Of a stretch of 19,370 bases of DNA, positions 1-7,164 are shown piece after piece; position 1 is the stretch's first letter, and each line of letters begins with the position of its first letter. Made by a program: the position numbers and the translations under genes. Under the pieces are notes generated by a model. It saw nothing but the letters and a program-made list of their open reading frames with translations. It was not told the DNA's origin and searched no databases. The DNA is taken from positions 1-19,370 of the forward strand of contig JAUZPC010000012.1 in NCBI GenBank assembly GCA_030706105.1. The letters run 5' to 3'. Origin of the DNA: Bacteroidota bacterium. Lineage in GTDB: Bacteria; Bacteroidota; Ignavibacteria; Ignavibacteriales; Ignavibacteriaceae.

Positions 1-111
1 CACGGAGGACTAGCTGATTATTATATTGAAGGTATATTACATCTAAGAATATTTAATAATGATTTATCCCTGCCTTACAGTAAAAGCGGGAAAATCAATT
101 TTAGAGAATGA
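1..111 (+). CDS. C-terminal end of an unrecognised protein (partial)
   Basis: Frame 1 is open from the window edge for 36 codons and ends at TGA 109-111. The last residues read KSGKINFRE. The stop overlaps the ATG at 108 of the FHA-ABC gene in an ATGA arrangement, which is typical of translationally coupled operon genes and is the main reason to believe this frame is coding. The visible part holds an acidic, aromatic stretch (GGLADYYIEG) and no motif that I recognise. A regulatory partner of the FHA protein, such as a Ser/Thr kinase or phosphatase, would fit the context, but nothing in these 36 residues shows it. Confidence 0.5.
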   Translation, partial: HGGLADYYIEGILHLRIFNNDLSLPYSKSGKINFRE

Positions 112-2324
112 GCATGAGCTATAATCTTATCGATGATTTGAAAAAGGTGCAGGGTATTATAGTAGTATCTGTGGGGCGGGCTAATGACAATAATTTTGTT
201 GTTAATGAATCGACAGTATCCTCCCATCATGCTAAATTTATTATTACTGATAATTCCATAGTACTTGAAGACCTCAACTCATCCAATGGTACTTTTGTTA
301 ATGGGAATAGAATACAAAAAACTAATATTCAAATTACGGATACAATATTTTTAGGGAAAAGATTTGAGTTTAAACCGGAGTATCTGAATAAATATATTTC
401 TGTTAATTCGTATGATGGAGATGGGAAGAAAGGGAAATCTGACCTAATAAATAAATCAATTATCACTATTGGCAGAAGCAGTGAGAATGATTTAGTAATT
501 GACAATATTAAAGTATCAAGGTTTCATGCTAGAGTAATAAACCAAAGCGGAAACTGGGTTATTGAAGATCTTAACAGCTCAAACGGTACTTTTGTTAATG
601 GCAAAAAGATAAAGAGAAAACCAATAAATAACTCGGATACAATTCTTATTGGCGGAATTCCTCTAAAACTAAGCCATCTCTTTACGTCTCCCAAGTTAAT
701 GAATACTGAGCTTAAGCTATCTGGGAACAATCTTTCATTAATTGTTGATGGCGGGAAAACTATTGTTGATGACGTTAGTGTAACTATATTTCCGGGTGAG
801 TTTGTAGGTTTGATAGGCCCGGCTGGGGCAGGTAAAACTTCATTAATGATGATGCTGAACGGAGTGGTTAAGCCGACATATGGAGATGTACTTATCAATA
901 ATCAATCATTATATGCAAACTATGCAGGATTTAAAGGCCAAATTGGTTATGTGCCGCAGGATGATATTATTCATAGGGAATTAAAAGTTAAGGAATCTCT
1001 TTTTTATACAGGGAAGTTAAGATTAGAAAATGCATCTGATGAAAGAATAAAATCTCAGGTTGATGATCTTATGAGAAGTCTTAGCATACAAACAGCAGCA
1101 GATACTCTAATTGGTTCACCTGAGAAAAAGGGGATCAGCGGTGGGCAAAGAAAACGAGTAAATATGGGGCAGGAACTTTTAACTGAACCATCTATTCTGT
1201 TCTTAGATGAACCTACAAGCGGTTTGGATCCCAAGACTGATCTCGACGTTATGCATCTCCTTAAAGGAATAGCTGATAAGGGAAAGATTGTAGTGCTGAC
1301 TACTCACAATATTACAGAAGAAAACTTTAATATTCTTACTCACATAGTTGTACTTGCAAACAATGGAAAGCTTGCCTTCTTTGGAACAACCAAAGAAGCA
1401 ATGGCTTACTTTAATGTTGCCAAACCTTATGAAATATTTACAGAATTAAGTAAGCAAGATTCGGACTACTGGAAAAATAAATTTAAAGATAGCCATTTTT
1501 ACTTGGATTATGTCTTAGATAGAAAGATGTCTTTAACTCATGAGGTTGTCCCGGGGGCAAACGGCTCAAAGAGAAATTTTGGTTTTGCACAGTATCTTAC
1601 ATTATTAAAAAGGTATGCAAAAGTTAAATTGCGGGACAAAATGAGTACGGCGATTTTACTTTTACAGGCTCCGATTATTGCTTTGCTAATTGCTTTATTT
1701 TTTAAAGGTGATGAAAACAGACACGCAGCTATTTTCATATTAACTATATCGGCTATATGGTTCGGATGTTCCAATGCGGCCCGTGAGATTGTTAATGAAC
1801 AATCTATTTATAAGCGTGAAAGAATGGTTAACTTAAAAATACCTTCATATATTCTTTCAAAAGTTACCATTCTGGCATTACTGTGTGTTATACAGTGTCT
1901 GATCCTTTCATGCATAGCAATACCATCTCATAATTTGGCAGGTTCATTCTTTAGTGTATTTTGTAACCTGTTAACTACAACTATTGCTTCTCTTATGCTT
2001 GGATTATTTGTATCATCAATATCTAAGACAAGTGAAGCGGCAATGAGCATCCTCCCAATTGTACTTATTCCTCAAATAATTGCAGCAGGGTTTGTAATTA
2101 CATTTAACAAGTTAGGAGATTTCCTTCAAATAATTGCCGGGTTTACTATTAGCAGGTGGGCTTTTGAAGCTGCTGAACTACATCAGAATGATGCTTTCTT
2201 TATTACTAACATGCTTGGTTTTAATTTAAATAATGTAACTACAGATTATATTATGCTTGCTTTATTTGCTCTGGTGTTTTTTGCACTTACTGCTTTTGTA
2301 CTAAAAAGTAAGGACATTAAATAA
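108..2324 (+). CDS. ABC transporter with two N-terminal FHA domains and an ABCG-like membrane domain
   Basis: A 738-residue half-transporter. Two forkhead-associated domains come first (about 17-90 and 115-190). Each has the GR pair (G23-R24 and G122-R123) and the same EDLNSSNGTFVNG segment; the second has the canonical SRFHA while the first has SSHHA. The ATPase domain follows: Walker A G237-T244 (GPAGAGKT), signature ISGGQ 343-347, Walker B ILFLDE 363-368, D-loop and switch His400. About six membrane segments lie between 512 and 735, in an ABC-2/ABCG-type order (ATPase before membrane part). It should work as a dimer in the inner membrane. FHA domains bind phosphothreonine, so control by a Ser/Thr kinase is likely; the substrate is unknown. 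The start overlaps the upstream stop; a second ATG lies two codons later, and no strong Shine-Dalgarno sequence is visible. Confidence 0.93.
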   Translation: MSMSYNLIDDLKKVQGIIVVSVGRANDNNFVVNESTVSSHHAKFIITDNSIVLEDLNSSNGTFVNGNRIQKTNIQITDTIFLGKRFEFKPEYLNKYISVNSYDGDGKKGKSDLINKSIITIGRSSENDLVIDNIKVSRFHARVINQSGNWVIEDLNSSNGTFVNGKKIKRKPINNSDTILIGGIPLKLSHLFTSPKLMNTELKLSGNNLSLIVDGGKTIVDDVSVTIFPGEFVGLIGPAGAGKTSLMMMLNGVVKPTYGDVLINNQSLYANYAGFKGQIGYVPQDDIIHRELKVKESLFYTGKLRLENASDERIKSQVDDLMRSLSIQTAADTLIGSPEKKGISGGQRKRVNMGQELLTEPSILFLDEPTSGLDPKTDLDVMHLLKGIADKGKIVVLTTHNITEENFNILTHIVVLANNGKLAFFGTTKEAMAYFNVAKPYEIFTELSKQDSDYWKNKFKDSHFYLDYVLDRKMSLTHEVVPGANGSKRNFGFAQYLTLLKRYAKVKLRDKMSTAILLLQAPIIALLIALFFKGDENRHAAIFILTISAIWFGCSNAAREIVNEQSIYKRERMVNLKIPSYILSKVTILALLCVIQCLILSCIAIPSHNLAGSFFSVFCNLLTTTIASLMLGLFVSSISKTSEAAMSILPIVLIPQIIAAGFVITFNKLGDFLQIIAGFTISRWAFEAAELHQNDAFFITNMLGFNLNNVTTDYIMLALFALVFFALTAFVLKSKDIK

Positions 2325-2360
2325 AACGAAATTATAAATAAAAAATAAAAAAAATATATT

Positions 2361-3257
2361 ATGCGAATTCTAATTTCTGTTATACTATTGGCCTGCTCTT
2401 TATTAAGGGCTGGAATCGATTATAATTATTCCTCTGTTAAACCGGATACCCTAAAGAATGATTCCTTAAAAAGAGAGATATCCCTAAAGGGAAAAAGCAA
2501 ACAACTCTCAGATTCTTTAGATATTGTAATTCAAAATGAATTTAACATTGAAATTCAGACTAAAAATTTACCGAATCCTAATAAAGTGGTAGTAATTATA
2601 CCAAAAGACCATTCTAAGAAAAATTATCCTTTAATCTTTATGCTTCATGGATGGTCAGGAGATCAGAATCAATGGAAGACTACTGCGGATTTACATTATT
2701 ATGCCGACAAATATAATTTCATAATAGTTTGTCCTGATGGACTTTATGATAGCTGGTATGTTGATAATCCGATGTCGCATAATATCAATTATGAAAAATA
2801 CTTCTTTGAAGATCTGTTTATTACAATTAAAAAGAATTATAAAATTGATACTCACAATATTTTTATCACAGGTCTTAGCATGGGTGGTTTCGGGTCTATG
2901 ACTTTCTTCTTAAATCACCCGAAGTTTTTTAGGGCTGCGGCAAGTACAAGTGGAATTCTAGATATTACAAAGTTTAAGGGGAAGTGGGGAATGGATAAAG
3001 TATTTACTGAAGAAAATTACATTAAATATTCTCCGATTAACAATTTGCAAAAAATAAAGGGTTTGAATAAAAAAATATTAGTTGACTGCGGTGAACAGGA
3101 TTTTGCATTTAAAGTAAATCAAGAGTTTTACAAAAAATGCAAAGAGTTAAAAATACCTATCCTTTTTTATTCGGGAGAAGGAAATCATAGTCATACTTAT
3201 TGGAAAAAATCTGTAGAAAGACATTTCGATTTCTTTAATAAAATGACGGATAAGTAA
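2361..3257 (+). CDS. Exported alpha/beta-hydrolase of the esterase D / PF00756 type
   Basis: 298 residues. A short hydrophobic N-terminus (about 3-18) suggests export; Cys12 in LLAC could be read as a lipobox but comes unusually early, so a Sec signal or anchor is as likely. The hydrolase core starts near residue 60. MLHGWSGD supplies the oxyanion region, GLSMGG carries the nucleophile Ser173, CGEQD gives the acid Asp247, and GNHSHTYW carries His276 in the H-x5-W position usual for this family. Members are carboxyl esterases, including feruloyl, acetylxylan and siderophore esterases and S-formylglutathione hydrolase; the export signal argues against the last. It starts 36 AT-only-like bases after the FHA-ABC gene and is probably cotranscribed. 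No Shine-Dalgarno sequence is visible. The actual substrate cannot be told from the sequence. Confidence 0.85.
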   Translation: MRILISVILLACSLLRAGIDYNYSSVKPDTLKNDSLKREISLKGKSKQLSDSLDIVIQNEFNIEIQTKNLPNPNKVVVIIPKDHSKKNYPLIFMLHGWSGDQNQWKTTADLHYYADKYNFIIVCPDGLYDSWYVDNPMSHNINYEKYFFEDLFITIKKNYKIDTHNIFITGLSMGGFGSMTFFLNHPKFFRAAASTSGILDITKFKGKWGMDKVFTEENYIKYSPINNLQKIKGLNKKILVDCGEQDFAFKVNQEFYKKCKELKIPILFYSGEGNHSHTYWKKSVERHFDFFNKMTDK

Positions 3258-3279
3258 GACAGCTAAACCAGCATCAATA

Positions 3280-4323
3280 CTAATTAAAAGGGTTCCTTTT
3301 ACCCTCTGTAAATATTTGTTTTTCAGAAGTCTTGTAAAATTTTTTCACAATTTTATTATATACTACAGAGGCAAGTAGTTCTCCACCAGCATTTGTAAAA
3401 TGGATGCCATCGTCATGTCTGATTATTATCATTCTTTTCTTATATAGCATGGTGTGCTGATATCTGCCGGAAGCATCCCCTAAAACATGTTTTGATTCAA
3501 CCCATTCAGCATGAGGAAATTTGGCTACTTCTTTTTTAGAAATTGAGCTTATGAGCCCTTCAATTTCTTGCATCTTTTCGGATCGCATAGGAGGCAGGTT
3601 TACCCAATAAACATATTTTACATTATTTAATAAGAGTTTTAAAAAGTTGTTTACTCTTTTGCCGTATTCATTACGCCATTTGGAAGTATTATATTGAAAA
3701 ACTACACCTTCCTGTTCAAAACTCTGCCCATCGTTTGTCCCCATCATTACTATAGCCACATCATAATGTTCGGTAGTAAAAATGTTTTCCATTTGATTAA
3801 ACCAATTATAAAAGTCTAATCGACTTAGACCGGATAATACTTTAGAATATCTCTTAGCAATTGCCATAGAGTCCCTGTCTAAATAATTTTCCATGGATAC
3901 ACCAAATCCCCAGCCCATCATTGAGTCACCAATTAAAATAGCTTTTAGCTTATTCTTTTTACTGTAGACTTTTACATTACATGAACTGAGAGCTTTTACT
4001 TTTGCAGAGTCAATTTTTATTTCATATGCAATGTTATCATTTAACAGGTTGATAGTATAGCCGGGATCAGTTTTAAGACCTGAAATATGTTTATAAAGAG
4101 TATCAAAGTTATCTTTCGGTACTGTAACTTTTAATGAATTGTTAAATGTGTAGACAGGTCTCATTATTCCAAGCAGACTCCTTCTCGGTTCCCCAACATT
4201 TAATGCATGTGCCCACTTTAACAATCCTTTTGAATCAAAAAGGATTATAACTGCAATCATGGTTAGAATCAGGATGAATATCTCAACTATTTTATAAGTT
4301 CTTAAGGGTTTCCAGCTATTCAT
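3280..4323 (-). CDS. Membrane-anchored SGNH hydrolase of the DUF459 type
   Basis: 347 residues. One N-terminal membrane segment (about 11-29) places the rest outside the cytoplasm. The SGNH blocks are clear: GDS 132-134 with nucleophile Ser134, GTND 195-198, and DGIH 305-308 with Asp305 and His308. The stretch GLSRLDFYNW (165-174) followed by VMMGTNDGQ matches the DUF459 pattern (SSGL-x-R-x-DFFDW, then GANDxQ) as I remember it. Its start lies four bases after the stop of the MBOAT gene, so the two are one operon. By analogy with AlgI/AlgJ-AlgX and DltB/DltD, this protein would transfer, or remove, acyl groups on an extracytoplasmic glycan handed over by the MBOAT protein. That role is inference; the fold and catalytic triad are seen. 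Confidence 0.88.
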   Translation of the reverse strand: MNSWKPLRTYKIVEIFILILTMIAVIILFDSKGLLKWAHALNVGEPRRSLLGIMRPVYTFNNSLKVTVPKDNFDTLYKHISGLKTDPGYTINLLNDNIAYEIKIDSAKVKALSSCNVKVYSKKNKLKAILIGDSMMGWGFGVSMENYLDRDSMAIAKRYSKVLSGLSRLDFYNWFNQMENIFTTEHYDVAIVMMGTNDGQSFEQEGVVFQYNTSKWRNEYGKRVNNFLKLLLNNVKYVYWVNLPPMRSEKMQEIEGLISSISKKEVAKFPHAEWVESKHVLGDASGRYQHTMLYKKRMIIIRHDDGIHFTNAGGELLASVVYNKIVKKFYKTSEKQIFTEGKRNPFN

Positions 4324-4327
4324 AATT

Positions 4328-5743
4328 TTAAAATTTAAAATAGATAAAAGGTGCTACGCCATCCGGGCTCATTGCACTTACTATGATAAGAATTAATCCA
4401 AATGCAATACCTTGAAAAACCAAAGGAATTTTTACAAAGAATTCTTCTAACTTCTCCGGTAATTTTTCCGGGATAAAATTAATAATAAAACCTAAAATCA
4501 TTAGGGAATATACAAACAAATTTGAATAATGAAGTGAAAATCTGCATTGTCCAATAATAGAGAAAGTATTCCAAAGGATGTCAAAGTTATCAGATTTAAA
4601 TAGAAGCCACCCTATGCAAACAAAGTTAAAAGTAAAGAAGACTCCTAAAGCTTTTTTCCACCAGACATTAAAATTCTTTTTTTCAATTTTCAGGACAAAT
4701 CTTTCTATGGCTAATCCCACGCCATGCCATAATCCCCAAAGCATAAATGTATAGCCGGCACCATGCCATACTCCACAAAGAAAAAATGTAAGTATTATAG
4801 CCGCAATATTTCCAAATTTTTTCCAGTCTCTTAACTTAAACTGTAAAGGATAGAAGAGATAGTTCATTAACCAGGAAGACAGAGAAATGTGCCACTTCTT
4901 CCAAAATTCCTGGATAGTATAGGCAGAATAAGGTCGATTGAAATTTCTTGGATATAAATAACCCAGCAATGCAGCAAAACCAAGAGCCATATCACTATAG
5001 GCACTAAAGTCACAGTAAATTTGAATAGCATAACCATAAGTAGCCAGAATCATATCCAGGGAGCTATAATTGTAAGGATTGTTAAACATTGGATCAACTA
5101 ATTCGGTTCCAATATAATTAGCAATAATCATTTTCTTTATTAATCCGGAAATAATCAAACCGAAAGCTCTGCTTGCATGAATGTTATTTTTATCAGGCTG
5201 ATGAATTATCGTATTAAAGAAATTTTCAGCTTTGATAATTGGCCCTGAAAGCAACTGGGGAAAAAATCCGATATAAAACAGAACATTTATTACATTTTGT
5301 GCTTCAACTTCTTCTCTGTAAATATCAATTAAATAGGAGATTGCCTGAAATGTATAGAAAGAAATTCCAATTGGGATAAATATATTAAGGATATTTAACT
5401 TAACATTAAGCCCAAGAAATGCAAGAATGTTCGAAGTTGACAAAATAAAAAAATCACAGTATTTGAAGAATCCAAGGTAAAGTAGATTAAACACAATACC
5501 TAATGTAATTCTTAATTTTCTATTATTTTCATCTTTAGAAAACGAAATATACTTACCAAGAGCAAAGTTGACCAGTGAACTGGATACAAGCAGGACAAGA
5601 AAACGCCAATCCCATAGTACGTAAAAGACATAACTTGCCATAATAAGTATAACTTTACGAGTATTAGGATATTTAAAAACTGCCCAGCTAATTGTAAAAA
5701 CAATTATAAAGAAGAAAGCAAAACCATGAGTAGGAAAAAGCAA
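4328..5743 (-). CDS. MBOAT O-acyltransferase, AlgI/DltB-like
   Basis: 471 residues, polytopic, with roughly ten or more membrane segments. MBOAT hallmarks are FFPQLLSGPI (160-169), DFSAYSDMALG (245-255), FWKKWHISLSSWL (280-292, His285), and GVWHGAGYTFMLWGLWHG with the candidate catalytic His327 and the second conserved His340. The family moves acyl groups from a cytoplasmic donor across the inner membrane to an extracytoplasmic acceptor such as alginate, teichoic acid or exopolysaccharide. The start is a TTG at 5741-5743: it gives the N-terminus MLFPTHGFAFFF, which fits the family's usual beginning, an AGG lies eight bases before it, and a TAA closes the frame five codons upstream. The next ATG would delete the first membrane segment. 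First gene of a two-gene operon with the DUF459 hydrolase. Confidence 0.93.
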   Translation of the reverse strand: MLFPTHGFAFFFIIVFTISWAVFKYPNTRKVILIMASYVFYVLWDWRFLVLLVSSSLVNFALGKYISFSKDENNRKLRITLGIVFNLLYLGFFKYCDFFILSTSNILAFLGLNVKLNILNIFIPIGISFYTFQAISYLIDIYREEVEAQNVINVLFYIGFFPQLLSGPIIKAENFFNTIIHQPDKNNIHASRAFGLIISGLIKKMIIANYIGTELVDPMFNNPYNYSSLDMILATYGYAIQIYCDFSAYSDMALGFAALLGYLYPRNFNRPYSAYTIQEFWKKWHISLSSWLMNYLFYPLQFKLRDWKKFGNIAAIILTFFLCGVWHGAGYTFMLWGLWHGVGLAIERFVLKIEKKNFNVWWKKALGVFFTFNFVCIGWLLFKSDNFDILWNTFSIIGQCRFSLHYSNLFVYSLMILGFIINFIPEKLPEKLEEFFVKIPLVFQGIAFGLILIIVSAMSPDGVAPFIYFKF

Positions 5744-5776
5744 AATTGTAGCCTGTTAAAAATTAGCAAATAGAAA

Positions 5777-5795
5777 GAGGGAACTTAGTTCCCTC
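5777..5795 (-). terminator. Rho-independent terminator of the rubrerythrin gene
   Basis: GAGGGAAC and GTTCCCTC form a perfect 8-bp stem around a TTA loop, five bases beyond the rubrerythrin stop. On the minus strand a pyrimidine-rich, T-rich run follows (TCTTTCTATTTG). It separates rubrerythrin from the MBOAT gene. Confidence 0.8.
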
Positions 5796-5799
5796 AAGC

Positions 5800-6303
5800 C
5801 TAAAATTCTTTGTATTTGTCTTTTTTAAGACCGCAAACTGGACATTCATCCGGAGCATCACCAATAATAGTATGACCACATACAGGGCATACATGGACTT
5901 TTGCTTCAGGGATGTCTTTTTTCTCACTAACAGAGGCTTTAGCAGAGTTATACATTCCTTCATGAATTTTTTCAGCTTCAACAGCGTAATGTATTGATTT
6001 AGCAGCAGCTTTTTCTTCCTGCAAATTTGCAACAGCGTCAAATGCAGGATACATTTCCTCTACTTCGTAGTTCTCACCGCCGGCAGCAGCCGTTAAATTT
6101 TCTTCAGTACTGTTAATGCCACCCAAAACACGGAAATGGTTGGTTGCATGGACTTTCTCAGCATATGCAATTGCTCTAAAAAGGCGAGCTGTTTCAGGAA
6201 ATCCTTCACGTTCTGCCTTTTCAGCAAAAATTGAATATTTCATATAAGCTTGACTCTCACCAGCAAATGCAGCTTCAAGATTAGCTTTTGTCATTTTTTT
6301 CAT
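5800..6303 (-). CDS. rbr: Rubrerythrin
   Basis: 167 residues, two domains. The ferritin-like four-helix bundle (about 5-120) carries the diiron ligands expected in AFAGESQA (Glu16), AEKVHA (Glu49, His52), the acidic run around 80-83, and AEKIHE (Glu111 and His114). The C-terminal rubredoxin-like knuckle has two CPVCG motifs (Cys139, 142, 154 and 157). This is the usual size and order for a short rubrerythrin. The family reduces hydrogen peroxide in the cytoplasm of anaerobes and microaerophiles with electrons passed through the FeS4 centre. AGGA (plus-strand 6311-6314) lies seven bases before the ATG and fixes the first of two nearby ATGs as the start. It has its own promoter and terminator and a PerR-like palindrome upstream, so it is probably a single-gene unit induced by peroxide. 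Confidence 0.96.
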   Translation of the reverse strand: MKKMTKANLEAAFAGESQAYMKYSIFAEKAEREGFPETARLFRAIAYAEKVHATNHFRVLGGINSTEENLTAAAGGENYEVEEMYPAFDAVANLQEEKAAAKSIHYAVEAEKIHEGMYNSAKASVSEKKDIPEAKVHVCPVCGHTIIGDAPDECPVCGLKKDKYKEF

Positions 6304-6339
6304 TATTAATTCCTATGGAATAGTTTTAAATCTAATGTT

Positions 6340-6370
6340 TAAAAATAAGCTTTTAATTCAATTACTGCAA
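6340..6370 (-). promoter_or_regulatory. Candidate promoter of the rubrerythrin gene (-33 TTG / -7 box)
   Basis: On the minus strand TTG (6370-6368) is followed after 20 bases by TATTTTTA (6347-6340), one mismatch from the Bacteroidota -7 consensus TAnnTTTG. Transcription would start near 6336, giving a leader of about 33 bases that contains the AGGA ribosome site. Confidence 0.45.
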
Positions 6371-6375
6371 GATTC

Positions 6376-6392
6376 TATAAAATCATTTTATA
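6376..6392. promoter_or_regulatory. PerR/Fur-like palindromic operator upstream of rubrerythrin
   Basis: TATAAAAT-C-ATTTTATA is a perfect inverted repeat of 8-1-8. Its inner 7-1-7 resembles the PerR box TTATAATnATTATAA, matching five of seven bases per half including the central AATnATT. It sits six bases upstream of the candidate -33 TTG. Rubrerythrin is a known PerR target in several anaerobes. No PerR gene is in the window. Confidence 0.45.
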
Positions 6393-6484
6393 ATTAAAAA
6401 TGTGGCGAAAAGACGGATAAAAAGGGAAGTGTCGTTTTAATAACGTTTGTAATATATGCACAAAAATTATATTGTTGGAAAAAT

Positions 6485-6512
6485 AGGAAATGGGCATTTA
6501 CGCCCATTTCCT
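6485..6512 (-). terminator. Rho-independent terminator of the duplicated-repeat lipoprotein gene
   Basis: AGGAAATGGGC (6485-6495) pairs perfectly over 11 bp with GCCCATTTCCT (6502-6512) around a six-base loop. On the minus strand the stem is followed by a T-rich run (ATTTTTCC). It lies 34 bases beyond the stop of the gene at 6547-6939. Confidence 0.8.
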
Positions 6513-6546
6513 TACACAAAAGCATATGTATTTAATAATGAAGAAA

Positions 6547-6939
6547 TTATTCGTCATTAAAAGTGTTTTTAATTTCAACATCTTCACCGCCATATTCTTT
6601 GCATATTCTAATAGCTTCTGACTTGGCGTCTGAAAGATATTTGTAACCTAAAGCGGCCCCTATAATCCTGCTATCATTAGCATCTGTACCAATAGCGATA
6701 GCTCCATACCCTTTATTTGAAGTAGAGGTGACTAAAGATGGATTAGTGCCTCCGTAATCTTTGCATGCGTCATATGCAGCATCTTTAGCTTCTCTTACAG
6801 TACTATAACCATAAGCAAAGCCAAATGCTCCCGTTTCCGTGCAAAAATAGACTGCACTTTGTGCTTTTATTTGACATGAACTAACAATGAATAATACTAC
6901 GAATATGAATAAAGTAAAAAAAAGTTTTTTAGATATCAT
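6547..6939 (-). CDS. Small lipoprotein with two tandem DUF4189-like repeats
   Basis: 130 residues. A basic start (MISKK), a hydrophobic core and VSSC with Cys22 form a lipoprotein signal; a signal peptidase I site after KAQ is the alternative. The mature part is two copies of one unit. G40-G64 (GFAYGYSTVREAK...CKDYGG) and G94-G118 (GAALGYKYLSDAK...CKEYGG) align without gaps over 25 residues with 12 identities, each ending in a conserved C-K-[DE]-Y-G-G. The spacing of aromatic residues and one Cys per unit recalls DUF4189 domains, but that assignment is tentative and the function is unknown. A strong ribosome site (AGAGG) lies six bases before the ATG. It has its own terminator, so it appears to be a single-gene unit. 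Confidence 0.8.
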   Translation of the reverse strand: MISKKLFFTLFIFVVLFIVSSCQIKAQSAVYFCTETGAFGFAYGYSTVREAKDAAYDACKDYGGTNPSLVTSTSNKGYGAIAIGTDANDSRIIGAALGYKYLSDAKSEAIRICKEYGGEDVEIKNTFNDE

Positions 6940-7164
6940 ATCTACCTCTAATTTATTGTAAAGATTTGGAATACGGTTTATAAAGAAAAGCTTATTCAGA
7001 ATTTGATTCTAAATAATACAGAAAATATGTAATAATATCAATTTTATTATTAGCGATAAGAGTTTCATCACTTTTCTGTTTTTTTACAATTCATTTACAA
7101 GTTAGTGACAATTCGCCAGATGAATATTTATAAATTTACCTTGTATAATTGATGAGGTAAAAAC

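Noticed and set aside
524..898. Minus-strand open frame of 124 codons
   Set aside because: It lies wholly opposite the second FHA domain and Walker A region of the ABC transporter and shows no protein motif; it is a shadow of the real frame.
3285..3301. TAAAAGG-GTT-CCTTTTA hairpin between the converging esterase and DUF459 genes
   Set aside because: It overlaps the last codons of the DUF459 gene, is AT-rich, and has no T run right after it; too weak to call a terminator.
5763..6041. Open frame of 92 codons on the same strand as rubrerythrin
   Set aside because: It runs through the rubrerythrin rubredoxin domain in another frame and over its terminator; the rubrerythrin frame is beyond doubt.
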